Made by a program: the position numbers and the translations under genes. A DNA stretch of 64,000 nucleotides from Pezizomycotina sp. ARF18 (taxonomy: Eukaryota; Ascomycota): positions 39,156-103,155 of the forward strand of contig AZLU01000130.1 in NCBI GenBank assembly GCA_002224055.1. The letters run 5' to 3'. Below are positions 34,854-46,929 of this stretch, one piece after another (the stretch's first letter is position 1; every line of letters starts with the position of its first letter). The notes beneath the pieces were generated by a model, which ran no database searches, was not told where the DNA came from, and saw only the letters and a list, made by a program, of their open reading frames with translations.

Positions 34854-35421
34854 TTTTATTCGGGTCACTCTGGTATATCGCGATAATACAGAAGACTGTA
34901 TTTCAAGACAAGTTCAACAGAGAAGGGAACCACTGACGAGAAGGTTCCGGGCTGATTGATACCAGGGAAAGTAGCCGGATCTGAAATAGTACAAAAATGC
35001 AATGACCAAAAATTGTGTTAGTTATAAATTGAAATTAGCTATAGTTATTCGTTATAAATGTTCTCATGTTCACCCCTCATAATCAAGTTATTAAAATGAT
35101 TGCTTGTACTGTTCGTGATAGTCTTCACCAGTAGTAAGACAGGATATGCCGTATTGCCCAATATATGTTTCAAACTTCGTTTTGCCGAAGTAGCATGAAG
35201 TCCTTACGCGCTAGGAGAGCAATGGCGGCGGCGAAGTTTTCCATGAAGCGCTTTAGAGTTGTTCGCTGCCTGGCTCGCTTGCTGACCTCGGAGTAGCCAA
35301 GCACTATGTCAATACCAGAGCCGCTTCATGCATTAAGATTGGGCCTAACCGCAAGGAAAAAATAATATAAGAAGTCAAACTCTCCATTCATCCAGCAAAG
35401 TTTGAGTTACTAGCTGCTGGC
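34854..35421. other. intergenic
   Basis: Spacer between the toxin fossil and the first secreted-family copy; nothing recognised. Confidence 0.4.
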
Positions 35422-36064
35422 ATGCTCACTGGACTAACTGCCGATTACAATCTACAGTCCAAGGTGCCCAGCTACCGTTCTCGAATCAGCAACAACCGAC
35501 CTCACCGATGCGAAATATTTTCCTTCCGCTATATATTCTTGGTTCCGCCTTCGCTTCTCGCATCGAATATTTTGGGCTACAGATTTAATATTATTCCAAG
35601 TCCCCCACGGGTAAAAACTACCCGGTAGAGTCGTAAGCGCCCCACAGTTGCCCGGATTGTATTAGAAATCATTTTTGACGGTGAAAATTATTGTTAACAG
35701 GCTTTTAATACAGGATCAAAGACGCCTTTTTTACCGTCGGCGAAGACGAAGGTAAAGAGCGAGGCGTTTATAAGCTCCACCTTATATCGAAGATAGCCGA
35801 TAGGCCTAATAAGTTATTCTACCTCCAGGACGGCTAGTTATTTTACCACCCTGTAGAGTTAATAATTACCAACAATGGCCGTGTGCGATAGTCGAAAGCG
35901 ACCGATGACCTGAAGCTGGCTTTCGGGGCTGGAACCTCGATCGTCTTTTTCGTTACTAAAGGTATAACGGAAGCCGATGGCCGTATGTTACAATTTCTTA
36001 ATGCTAAAAAGGGGATTACGTTCGATAAGGACGGCTTTATGCTAATGAACAAAACTGGGAATTA
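35422..36064 (+). pseudogene. secreted family copy 1 (FDxxGFML family), mutated
   Basis: The beginning (MLTGLTADYNLQSKVPSY) resembles the region just after the signal peptide in other copies. After a gap, the frame from about 35710 carries GVYKLHLI, FYLQDG, LKLAFGAGTSIVFFVTKG and ITFDKDGFMLMNKTGN. These match VYKLSLH, FFMKNG, MKLGFS and VYFDHNGFMLMKNSTGN of the copy at 39312. In-frame TAG codons where CAG or TGG would be expected suggest C-to-T mutation of the repeat type. The family is unnamed: about 200-250 residues, beta-rich, secreted. Confidence 0.5.
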
Positions 36065-36852
36065 GATGGTTACGATGGTAATAGGATCGCTATAGAGGGA
36101 AGTCCAATGCGGTAAAAGATAATATTTAGGCGTTAGTAGTTGGGCGACTATAAGTATCAAGAAAGCAAGATACTAGTACTAAGTATTATCTTGTAAATTG
36201 CGTTAAAAAAATATATTCATAGATCAAACCAGAGGCTATTTTAGTTTATTTCCTCCTCATACTAAAAGTTTAATAAACGAATCTCGATAGAACTATTTAG
36301 TGTATTTGCTTATGCATTTTCCCTTAAAATCCTAAATTCTAAAAATACCCGTCTTCTCTTTACTCTCTTGTGACGAAATACCTGGGCGCTGAAGTGTATG
36401 AACCGTATTATACAAGGGTGCTACAAAAAACACGGACCACTAACTACGTTTGACGCTATTAGTGAGACGTATAGAATGCTAAGTGTAAATAGCTGCCGAG
36501 TTGCCGAGTTGCTCGGCAGCGGCAGTGTCGGTTGCAATAGTTGCCGCTGCCAAGTTCCGTTGGGGTTTCGTACGACGTTTAAATGTCTGGGGTTGCGTTA
36601 ACTGAAGCTCTAGCTCTACTAGCCATTTCTCCCTCTTACATACCAAGCCTGATCCACGAGATGCTACGGTGAGTTAGATGGCAGTGTTGAAGAACCAGCT
36701 CTACTTAAACCGAAGGATCCACCTTGGTTTTTCACCTTGAATACTTTGTAAATGTATGCACGCTTTCTTCAATATACTCATATAAACATACGAATAACGC
36801 AATTCTAGGCCTACGCCTTCGCTACAACTTCACCGATCGAGCATATTACACC
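36065..36852. other. intergenic
   Basis: AT-rich 3' flank (36110-36370), then sequence without a convincing gene. The plus ORF at 36398-36601 is unsupported. Confidence 0.35.
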
Positions 36853-37556
36853 ATGGCTACAGTCTGTAGACTCTTCCTTGCCTCACTCATAGCCCACGGT
36901 TAGGCTTTCGCTGATGACGCCGGGGATTGTTTCGGCCTTCAAGTTCAAAACCCAAAACCTCTCAAGATATCCGGCTCCCAAAGATCCCCACATATGCCCA
37001 AAGCCTGAACCAAAGTTGACTCTCGTATGTGAATTATGACGTAAAAGCTGATGCTTTGCTTTTTTTAGGGTCAATAATGCTTTCGTAACCGTCAAAAAAA
37101 TTAGAGACTCCTGCCCGACCGTCGATGCGATGTTCTTAATGTTCGACAAAGACGGCAGATGACAGTTTCTTCATGAAAGATGGAGAGCTCCACTGCCGCA
37201 TGATGGCACCGGCAGATAGATCGGACCCGGCATCCGCGCAGGAGCTAAGGCTAGGTTGTCAACATGACGATTACCTGAAGCGGGCGTACCTTTACATTGT
37301 CCGTTAGATAACGTGGATTTCGGGGGTTCTTAGCGTATCTGGAATACCCCAAACCGGAGAGCAGTGGCTTCGATAAGGGACGGTTTTTTGCACCTAAAGG
37401 AACAACTTTTTCATAACCTGTGTATTTGTTTATTAGTCACCCAAATGGCGCCCCCAAGGACAGGCAGGTCGTTAGTTGGGGACAGATTGAAATGCTTGAA
37501 GTACATGCACCGGACTTTTTAGGATCCACGGTCGTGTATGCTAGTCTAAGAAGGTA
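36853..37556 (+). pseudogene. secreted family copy 2, mutated
   Basis: The ATG at 36853 starts a signal-peptide-like sequence (MATVCRLFLASLIAHG) that is followed by an in-frame TAG, then AFADDAGDCFGLQVQNPKP. The motif FGLQVQ equals FALQV of copies 3 and 5. Near 37155 come a DGR and FLHERW-like remnant of the FFMKDGELH region. The end has RQVVSWGQIEM (about 37480) in place of the conserved C-terminal W-x-I/V-C segment. Many frame changes are present. It is decayed but clearly related to its neighbours. Confidence 0.45.
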
Positions 37557-38956
37557 TAGTTAGGAAAGAGGAAATGCGCACAAAAGATAGTGATCTTGTC
37601 GCCGCGTTCACTGCCAGTGCGTTCAACCTGTAGAAAAATCTATATTTGTTAACTATTTGTTTTGTTTGACGGAGCAGTGTGTTTATCTTGATCTTCCGTT
37701 CTCCCTTGACACCATAATATATTTGTCTTATCTTCGAGTACTGTACATAATCTGCAACTTCTATTAAACGGAAACCGACAGAGCGGCGATTGAAAATTTC
37801 TTCAACTGGTTTAGCACAAGCTATCACGACTTCAAAGTTTTGGCAAACAGCATAGTTTTTTGTGCTATTATAAGATTATCTCTGAATCCACTTCTGAATT
37901 TTTAGATTTGAGGATAACAATTCATTTTAGCTTTAGACGTAAGATCATTAGTTGACTGTCACACTGCGATGACGTCTAAAGTCATGATTATGGATCTAGA
38001 ATAGGAGAGTAAATACTACAACATCTTCGACATGTCCGCGAGTTGTATTGCCATAGCTTTCTTTCGAACATGGACTCAAGAACGTATTCAACGGATGCTG
38101 CTGCTAGACTGCCATGTCGTCTACATCAATACCCAGCTATTCCAGGCACCTAAGGAAATTTCAGCACTGTATTCCCGAGATCCCAGGTTTGCTTTCAAAA
38201 ATGCCTGCGTTTCGTGATCTTCGGTGTATTTAGATGACTTGCCTAATTCTCCCTTTCACATTTGTTGCGATCCAATGCCTCTCCCGAGCCCTGCAATAAA
38301 ACTTTGATATTCCTGACACCGTTCAACTATGAGACCTCTAAACAACACTTAATTTTTCTTTTTTTAGACCGTCTGCGGGTGCCAGTTGGAATGTTTCCGA
38401 GCCGAGAGTCGCATGAACACACCCGCCGATATAACTTTTGCCCTTGCGCTACCATTATTGCAAACTCATGCGAAATGTAAACCAATGGCGCCAAAATTTT
38501 TTTTTTTTTTCTAAAATAATCGTGGGTGCGACTGTAACAGTTGCCACTTATCATTTTCGGTATCGCAAGGCGTCTATAAAACATAATTCATTACAGGAAT
38601 AAGTAACCGCTCTTTTCGGCTTGAATTAAGTACTCAGGCGTCGCTTATTATCCCATTGGAACCCTGGTGGTCAGCTGCCGATAGAACCTAAGCTATCTGT
38701 ATTTTATACATTTACGGAATGGTCACCGCTGGCTATTCTCAAAGGTATCATGCATGTTAAGACCATCAATATATCATGTCACGCCACACCCTGGTGGCTC
38801 TGGCAGGACTGTTTCTGGGAACAAAGGGTCGCAGTTCCTCTCGTTAAAGTAATTTGCTCCCGGTAGCCGCTTTTGTCTCAACCTGGTTTAACTCCACGCC
38901 AGGCGAAAAGCTTAGTGCGTGACCCATGCACTGCCAAACAAAACGCCAACAGGTAA
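37557..38956. other. intergenic, no gene recognised
   Basis: Short ORFs on both strands (37546-37827 minus, 38032-38217 plus, 38262-38584) have no recognisable content. A T13 run lies at 38501-38513. Confidence 0.3.
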
Positions 38957-39002
38957 TGAAGTTTAGCGCAGTAATCTTGGCTACCGTTGCTGCTTATTCT
39001 AC
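38957..39002 (+). other. orphan signal-peptide exon
   Basis: ATGAAGTTTAGC... encodes MKFSAVILATVAAYST, a good short signal peptide, and meets a GTAAGA donor at 39002. No matching second exon was found in the next 300 bases, so this may be the stump of another secreted-protein gene. Confidence 0.35.
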
Positions 39003-39311
39003 GTAAGATCCCAGCGCGCCCGATTTACTAGCGGACCGTTACGATAGTGTATAGCCGTGAGCCGCGGTGTAATTTCCCGATGGCGCATACTCAGGAAATT
39101 CGTGACTGGACGGCACCCAACGACCCGACTTACCCACAGGTAATATTATTTCATTAAACTCCGGCTACAACTTCAAGTTCAATCGCCAGTTATGGTGATC
39201 GCGACGAGGAAATGTTATATAACCGCAAGGTCGAGCGCATACCACAGCCTCATCATTTCTTCAAATCAACAAGTTCACCCTACGTTCCAAGTACTAAAAG
39301 AAACCACAACC

Positions 39312-40081
39312 ATGGTCACCGCACAAAATCTTCTCTTTGCCTTCTAACAGCCCTAAGCCCGGTTCTCGCAGATCAAGTAGTTCAAAGAGAATATTTTGCT
39401 CTGCAGGTTCAAACGCGCAGCCTCCTCCAGGTTTCGCGGGACTAGGAGATATGTCAGGCCTGATAAACGCGTAAGTGCGATAAAACCACCCCTTCGATCT
39501 GTTCGTGCTATGATATTTCTGTATGTTGTTTTGTTTCACAGTTTATAGGAACGAACTCCTAAGTCAAAATGCTGACCTTTAATTTCTTTCATTTTCTTCT
39601 TCTTTTTTAACAAAAAAGTGTAAACAATAGATGGGTAAACCTGCAGGAACCAAGTTGGAAAGAAGGGTGGAAAGGGTCTCCTGTCTACAAGTTATCTCTT
39701 CACATGACGCAGTACAAGCGGGATGGCAATTTCTTTATGAAGAATGGGTGCCTCCATTACCTCATGGTTGAAGGAGCATACGGTCCCCGGCGCTTGCCCC
39801 TAGATCAGGAAATGAAGCTAGGCTTTTCTCTGGATTCCAAAAGCGTCGCAGACCTCCTCATCGTTCCGTCAGAGCTGAACGCCTCAGAAGTTCAGCTCCC
39901 GGACCCTGACACGGACGGGAGCTTGGCCATCCCGTTCCCAGGCGATGTTTACTTTGATCATAACGGATTCATGCTTATGAAAAATTCAACCGGGAATGCT
40001 CGGGACTGGACGGTTACTAATGGCGGCTTTACAAATTTGAAAGATTTGAAGTGGGAAATTATCCCCTCCCCAGCTTCATGA
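39312..40081 (+). CDS. secreted family copy 3, best preserved
   Basis: The ATG at 39312 starts a hydrophobic leader (MVTAQNLLFAF, continued after a frame change as LLTALSPVLADQ). Then comes QREYFALQVQTRSLLQ, carrying the family motif FALQVQ. There is an intron with perfect donor GTAAGT at 39471-39541 and probably a second one ending at 39619. The last exon is open to 40081: VYKLSLHMTQYKRDGNFFM, then LHYLMVEG, MKLGFSLDSKSVADLLIVPS and VYFDHNGFMLMKNSTGNARD. It is predicted as a small extracellular beta-rich protein without conserved cysteines. Role unknown; effector-like by context only. Confidence 0.55.
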
Positions 40082-40202
40082 CGGGAAACAGCACCGTGGG
40101 ACGGGTAGTAGTCAACCTCAAGAGGGACTTCGGGGGAGGACAAACTGCTTAGCTGATCAACGACCCCTCATATCCGACGTTTAATATCAATTGTAATAAT
40201 TA

Positions 40203-40245
40203 ATTTCTTTCTTTCTTTCCTTCTTTCTTTCTTTCTCTCCATTTC
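40203..40245 (+). repeat. TTTC microsatellite
   Basis: About 40 bases of CTTT units in the 3' flank of secreted family copy 3. Confidence 0.85.
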
Positions 40246-41935
40246 CATCTTCGTTTTTTTCTTTCTCCTGTTCTCCTGTTTTCTGTCCTTTTCCCCTCCG
40301 TATCGTTACTGGTCTTCACCATTTTATGGCTCATATGGCTGGTTTGATATTCTCAGGTGGTTAATTGTATTTAAACTCCATTATCAAGTTTTCTTGGGTT
40401 TCTCCCTTGCCCTATATAATTTTTTAATAAACTTATGGTTCAACTCGCAATATTATAACACCAACATTTCAATATGTTACTACGAAATATTTACTTCGCG
40501 CGTTCTCAAGTTCTAAGCGAGAAGACTTCGCGTAAGACTACCATTGTAGCAATACCTGGAGAAGGTCCTGTATTTCCGAATTTTCCATATAAGCTTGGGT
40601 TGAGTTTTCGTGATCATTCTTCTGGAACTGAGATCGTGAGCGCATGATACCTAAGAAATATGTCCGAAGCAGTGCTTCCTAACTACATGAATTGACGTTG
40701 TTATCTTTTGATTTGTATAAAATCCAATTTCTTCCGTCTGTAATAGACTGTTTTAGGAGTAGGATCCTAACGTTTAAGGAAATATTGCGCAGCCAACTGA
40801 TGCATTTGGATTCTGAGAGCGTCTCATGGCGGCTGAGAGGGCGGAAAATAAGAGAAAAATGATTCATGAATTCAATCCACGGGCTAGAAATGAAAGCATG
40901 AAACGAAACAATGTTCTCTGAAGGCAAGTGAAAGCTAGTGATTGACGGATGATCTGCAGCAGGCGTCAGCTCAAGCGCCTAATGCCAGTTAATGATCTTC
41001 ACGTATCCTAGAAAGCACGAGCGAGGAACGTCATTTACACGAGGTTTGCACGAGGTATACCTAGTATTAGTTGGTATGATATCTTCGCTGCCAAAACTGC
41101 TAATGGTTAAAGCCCTATTCATCTATTCTGTCAATCGTTTGTGCCTTATCAATGTCTCGCCTTGTATCAAAGAGACCCGACGTATCCGCCGAATAATGAA
41201 CTATCATTTTGCTACACCTTTACTTACCCATGTCGGCCGAAGATGCGGAAATGTCGGAACGAGACGCTCTAAGGACAGTCGACTTTCAGATCGCAACAAG
41301 ACGTGATAACAAACCTGCAACACACTTGGTAATCAACATTTATCTTTCTGGCCATCGCGACCACAGATAAGAAACAAACGGTTTATTCGGCTTCAAGAGA
41401 CAAGGCGTAAGATATCAAAGATACATGCCCTGAATAATCTTATTCAATCGATACTTATGCATGCCAATGTTCTGTGGAGAATATGACTCCGTTCAAGCTT
41501 CTTTCAACCGTATAGATCTCAACAACGGGAAGAAAACCGATGGACTGATTATTTTCTGCAGACTTTGAACCTTGTGAACAACCGTCATGTGGTGAAAAGA
41601 ATTCCAACGACACCTAACTTCTTTGGATCCCTTTCGTCTCTATTAGGCACCTCGTTCTCTCCGAAGAATCTGCAGTCGCGATATCCTTTTTTGCTGTGCA
41701 TACCGCGCAAAATACGAAGCTTTTAGCCTTTCACGCCCAGCCGCACTAAAAATCCTAACAAACGAACAAAGAGCTTGTTTTCCTCCCTTTTCTCCACAAG
41801 TGCAAAAATTCGTTACCGGGGTTCGTTCCGAAAGAGGCTACTGGAAAGCGCTCAACCATTGGATGGGGTAAGAAAGAATCCCGTTCCAACCTGTGAACAA
41901 TAAGACATTTCCTGTGAATTGCGATAGGACAACGA
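40246..41935. other. intergenic, no gene recognised
   Basis: Contains overlapping ORFs of both orientations (40679-40927 minus, 40992-41306 plus) with no start context, splice signals or known motifs. Confidence 0.3.
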
Positions 41936-42106
41936 ATGGGAGCGTTCACATCGTTCCCGGTAATTCCGACCTTTGCGCAGTATTGGATAGTACGTGGTTA
42001 TGAATTTCCTGTTACGCTGTGGAGTACTGAGAATCGCAACCCTGGAAACACCACTTTTGCCGCCTGGTTCTGGTTTAAGAAGGTACTTGACAACCGATTC
42101 GTTTGA
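41936..42106 (+). CDS. short coding-like ORF, unrecognised
   Basis: A 56-codon frame from the ATG at 41936 to a TGA at 42104 reads like a folded domain fragment (FPVTLWSTENRNPGN followed by TTFAAWFWFKKVLDNRFV), with many aromatic residues. It may continue in another frame. No relatives are recognised; it is probably a fragment of a secreted beta-sheet protein (weak inference). Confidence 0.25.
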   Translation: MGAFTSFPVIPTFAQYWIVRGYEFPVTLWSTENRNPGNTTFAAWFWFKKVLDNRFV

Positions 42107-42992
42107 AACTTGGCGGTCTTGGGAAGGTGCCTTTTTAGCGATCTGCTTCTGCTATGCTGTAAAAGAAAAGGCTTCGGGGGGCGGTAAACGACCATAAACA
42201 AAGAGAGAAACCATAACAAAATCTCATGAGAGCTCCAATAATATGGCGTGCTTGGAATTTCAATCCTTGATCTTCTAAGAGAGAAACTGTTGGTAATCTT
42301 CATCAGAGAATGACCCTTGTTCCTGTTCCGACCAGATTTTGCAGAGACGACGATCATTATCTATCTATATCCTTGATCGAAAGTTGAGAGAGACACCACG
42401 AGATCATATCTGTGAAGAAGGCTTTATATCTACTCTACATCTTTGGAAGGTATAACGTCTGCGGCGCTGTGGGGTAAACCAGCAATACTAGCTTCTAGAA
42501 GGAAGTTGTCCATGTCAGTTCTTGACCGAGCAAGCATTTTTCGAGGAGATATCGGATGGAGAACTGTTCATGAAGATCTCTCGACATATGCTTGCTGAGA
42601 ACATACCCCAGTAGATCTTGCATTCTCGTGGCTTGGCCCACGAGGGGCAGATGATAGTATTATCTTGCAGCTGAGATAGAAAACGTGCTGAGCTCCTGTA
42701 GCATGAGTGTTCTATGAGTTATTCAGGGACTGCTACACCTATTCGTTTTGGATAGATTGCATCTCGCGCGACTTTCTCCCATTGTAAGGTGTGTGCTATT
42801 CTACAACGTCGCGCTCGGATTGGAGATCCGAATCGGCGCCAAAGAATATAACTGAGCTGTGGTATTACATGGCAGCGATGTAGTCTAATTTGATAGCTGA
42901 TAAGGCAAACATCTTTTTTAATCTCGCGGATATGTCAAGAAGCGTCTGATCCGCGTGGCTGGCTGGTCTGGGCAGATCTGGAGGATACCGGA
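42107..42992. other. coding-like patches without a gene model
   Basis: Around 42540-42610 plus there is FFEEISDGELFMKIS. Around 42780-42880 plus there is VRCVLFYNVALGLEIRIGAK. Both sit in stop-broken frames. Possibly a dead gene; no family. Confidence 0.25.
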
Positions 42993-43553
42993 TCACCTAA
43001 CCCGCCGCCGAGGAAGCTTAGCCCTGCTTCTATGGCTATTGACTATCGAAGAAATTGCCCCAGAGGATGGGCGCAAGTACATTACACGTCCTGCTGCTCT
43101 GCCGTCCCCACTGTAAATCTTTTTGTTGATCTTTCTTTGAAATCCTTGTCTGTCTTTTACCCGGTTGGGTAGGACGTCATCGAAAGTTTCAAAAAATAAC
43201 AACGACCTCCCGTCTAATTGGAGACCTGATAAATGAGTATCTAATACAACCTAACGGACAAGCATGCGCAGTCTCTCGATATTAATAACTACACTACCTG
43301 ACTGCTTGATTTTCTTTTTCGTGATTTCAGAATATCTCTAAACGGCCGACCATACTTACTGGTCAAAGAGCTCGGAGGAGTGTGAGCGGCTCACGAACTC
43401 GAACAAAACGTTCTTTTCATAATCTTTTCGAACTTGATAAGCATGGTGTCCTGCATCTAACGGCCGACCCACACCTTCACGCAGCTGCAAGCCATAGTGG
43501 CAACTGGCTTCTGTTAGACAAGGAACCGCCGTCTTAAATCGAAGAATCTCCAT
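42993..43553 (-). CDS. candidate two-exon gene, unrecognised
   Basis: The ATG at 43553 reads MEILRFKTAVPCLTEAS and goes on CHYGLQLREGVGRPLDAG, which has a GLQ motif like the start of the secreted family. The frame stays open to FVSRSHSSELFD, where a perfect donor (GTAAGTATGG) occurs at about 43357. A second open stretch, 43205-42993, reads LLFFETFDDVLPNRVKD and ends at a TGA. The phase between exons is off by one base. Product unknown. Confidence 0.35.
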
Positions 43554-44213
43554 AAGCTGCCAGCCTGAATCCAGTACATGTAACAGGTCTGTGCAGATGA
43601 CCCACTTTCAGGATTTTTGTAAACCTTGGCTTTCCCGTCCTATGACCCGTTCCTGCATCCTATTTTTCCTAAAAAGACAAATTCTACGAGTGATCGGTTT
43701 AACGTTAACCACAATGTCAAATTCAATTATCGTGAAACGGTATCCGTATGTACTAGAGTAATTAAGCAAGCTGAAAGGTGAGCTGTCCATTGCTAACGAT
43801 CTGACTAGTTAACGATGCGCAATGGCACTAATTCGACTTTGAAAGGTTCTAAAGTGGGGCCGAGAAGAAAAACAGAAGCTAATATGTGAGTTATGGAGAA
43901 GAATTGCACCATCGGGCCGCGGACGGGGAAAATAGGTGTACATTGTGCCGCCGTACGTAGCTATCTATTGGTAATTTCCCCTATCACGCGTTATTCTGCC
44001 CTATGGCTTAGTATGTTTTCGCGATAAGCGGCGATGGTAAATGGCTTGTGCCGAAGTCGGTGGCCAATTGGAGACATCGTGAAGCTTCTGTCTATAAAGT
44101 TCACAGCTTCCCCCTCCTCTGGGCATTCTTTTTTTCTATCATCATCCAGACGAGCATCAAGCCTCTGCCTGAACAGCAACCACCCTCCCCTATCCTTCTT
44201 CACACCCTTCTCT
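43554..44213. other. intergenic, upstream of protease
   Basis: No gene was recognised. Pyrimidine-rich stretches at 44105-44210 belong to the protease promoter. Confidence 0.4.
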
Positions 44214-44221
44214 TATATATA
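44214..44221 (+). promoter_or_regulatory. TATA-like box of the aspartic protease gene
   Basis: TATATATA l 89 bases upstream of the ATG at 44310, after a long C/T-rich stretch typical of highly expressed secreted-enzyme genes. Confidence 0.4.
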
Positions 44222-44309
44222 GCACTCCCATGTCTTCTGCGAAGACGAATCATATCTGGTATTATATCGTAGTTTCGTGTTTTTTCTTTAATATATTTTG
44301 TAGATCAAA

Positions 44310-45718
44310 ATGATCACCGTCAAGCAAGCTTTAGTCCTTCTTACCGCGGCGTCTGGCGTCGTCGGGGCCCCTAACCCTACCAAGAGATCGTCTGGTCGCT
44401 TCAGCGTCAGCAGGTCAAGAACCCAAACTTCACTGGCCAAACGGGTACACTCTCGCCCACAAGTCCTTCGCCAAGTACAACAAGGCCATCCCCACGGTCT
44501 CCAGACTAAGGTTAACGCCATCAGAACTCAGCAAAAGATTGCCTCCAGCAAAAAGCAAGGGTCGCGCGGCGGTTCTGGTGACGGCAACGGTCAAGCTTCC
44601 CAGCCGACTACCTCCTCAAGCGACGAAGAATGGCTCACCGAGGTGACCGTCGGATCTAAGAAGCTTAAACTCGATTTCGACACTGGTTCTTCCGACCTGT
44701 GGATCCCCAAGGCTGACTACGACGGCAAGGGTCAGGAAATGTCCGGCTACACGTGGTCGATCAGTTACGGCGATGGCTCCTCCGCCAGCGGAAACGTTTA
44801 CAGCGAAACCGTCACCGTTGGTGGCAAGGCTGTCACCGGCCAAGCTGTCGAGGTAGCATCCACGTCCTCCGGTAACTTCGGCGACGGTCTCCTCGTCTCG
44901 GTTTCTCTACCATCAATACTGTCAAGAAAGGTAGCCAAGATGCACCTCAAAAGACTTGGTTCGACAACGCCGTCGACCAGGGCCTCGACAAGGCTGTCTT
45001 CACCGCCGATCTCGGCTCCGGCGACAAGGCTGGATCCTACAATTTCGGCTACGTCGACTCCAAGTACGGAGACATCCAATACGTCGACATCGATGCCTCT
45101 AACGGCTGGTACCAGTTCACCGTCGAAGCTCCGTCGACCGGCGACAGCAAGAAGTCCAGCGGCTCGAAGAGCCACGGCAAGGGTAGCGGCACCAGCGGTA
45201 ACGCTCAGCTTCTGTCATCGCCGACACCGGAACCACCCTCCTCATGCTGCCCCAGAGCATCGCGGACGCGTACTGGAATCAGGTCGATGGTGCCAGTTAC
45301 GATAGCAGCCAGGGTGTCTACACCGGTTTCTCCTGCGCCAAGACCCTCCCGACTTCACCTTCAACCTCATCGGGAAAGACGGCAAGAAGTACCCCACCAC
45401 CGTGCCAGGAAAATTCCTCGGCCTTCCAGGATGGTCAGGCCGGCTGTATCGGCGGTCTCACAGCGGGATGCCAGGGAACTAGCTCGCCGAGCGGTGTCTG
45501 CATTCTTGGTGATGTCTGGCTCAAGGCGATCTACGCTGTCTTCGACAAGGCAAACTCTCAGTTCGGTTTCGCTCCTAAGGTTGAGGATCTGGCGTAGCAC
45601 CTCTGGCGGCGGCGGCAGCTCCGGTGGCGGCAGCTCTGGTGGTGACGGAGGCAACAAGGCGGCAATGACGGCGGTAATGACGGCGGCAATGACGGCGGCA
45701 ATGACGGCGGTAATGACG
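44310..45718 (+). CDS. secreted aspartic protease (aspergillopepsin/penicillopepsin type, family A1) with Gly-rich tail
   Basis: Signal peptide [20 protein letters not shown], then a propeptide whose typical wording is split over frames (GRFSV; then [20 protein letters not shown], about 44445-44510). The mature domain has the first catalytic motif [11 protein letters not shown] (about 44672), the flap region [39 protein letters not shown], and the second catalytic motif [10 protein letters not shown] (about 45220). It also has paired cysteines (CIGG, GVCILGD) and the usual C-terminal [14 protein letters not shown] stop at 45597 ends one frame; a neighbouring frame goes on with a Gly/Ser-rich tail of GGND repeats to about 45718. 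About six single-base frame changes break the coding sequence, although both catalytic motifs remain. The enzyme would digest proteins outside the cell at acid pH. Confidence 0.8.
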
Positions 45719-45722
45719 CGGT
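45655..45722 (+). repeat. 12-base minisatellite (GGND repeats)
   Basis: Five near-identical units of ggcggcaatgac / ggcggtaatgac follow the protease domain. In one frame they encode Gly-Gly-Asn-Asp repeats. Confidence 0.8.
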
Positions 45723-46929
45723 GATGATGGGGTGACGATGGCTGGGGCTGGGGAAGGAGGCAGTAAACTTGCCACCTCCAGAAGTAAAAAGTCGAAGTTA
45801 ACCACGACCCGCTCAACAGCGAAGGTCTCGTGGTTGGTAAATAACTCACCTAGAGACTGTACAGTCCCATGCTTAACGTTTAGGCTTTCCCAGCCATCAT
45901 CACTTTTATCGTTTCATGCAGTTTCTGCAATTCTTTTTCGCTTGTTTTTTGTCTCGCAGCTAGAATGTTTTGAGATACCCGATACCAAATACCCGATTCC
46001 TACCAGGAAAACAACTTGAGACGATATACTACAGAAGGCGCCCTGTAATTCGTGTCGGATGCTTTTCTTCTTGGTGGAATCAAGCTTTTTACGATGTACA
46101 TCCTTTCCTTTCTCTTGTCTATATTCACTTAACATACTTTGGAGACAGTTAGCTACTATTTGCCAGTTTACGGTTCCCGGGAATCGTTCGCGGGTCGTAT
46201 TTCTTATGTATACCAGGAATTTTCGTTTAGCATAACAAAGGTCAATAGAATACATAAATATATATAGCCAATTGCGTTGAAGTGATCATGGTAGCTACCA
46301 GCAGGTCCCAATATCCGTTCCTCCCTTCAGGCCTCGAGCTTTCGGTATGAGCCTGAAAATCGAGATAAGCACATCTCGACAATCTAGCGGTTACTGGTTG
46401 CTAAGTTATTACGCTGGCGTGCGTTGACGCCACATGCCCGCGATCTTTCCTTCGCCTGGCTGCGGACGCTGATAGCCGTGCTTTTCATCATCAGGCTAAT
46501 CGTCTCACTAGTAATGCTCGACCGGGCTAGGATAATTTTGCATCCTATGACGCCAATTCATTGTTATTTTTTTTCTTTTTTTTTTTCTTAAAATAGCAAA
46601 CGAAGGTACATATACAGGAAAAAGACAAACGACAAACAGGAAGCCAGAAAAAAAAAAAAACCCCATTCGGGGGTGGGACATCCATATCATGATAATGGTC
46701 CCTCCTGAAAATTCCACCATATATAATTTACAAAACTCGTAGCTCGGGAGAAACGAGATGAACATCCACGAAGCCCTACCTATGCTGGGGAAAAAGGTCT
46801 TTGAGTATTGGGTTTTCTCGCGCCGGGGGCTCAGTCCTGACTTGAAAAACCTTTCTGATCTGCACTGACACGATTCTTTCACCTGAACGCAGATGATCAG
46901 GGGCGGTTTACTCCAATTGACCATCATTA
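45723..46929. other. intergenic
   Basis: 3' region of the protease. The minus ORF at 46508-46966 mixes the end of the next family copy with A/T homopolymer sequence. Runs of T and A lie at 46568-46590 and 46649-46660. Confidence 0.35.
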
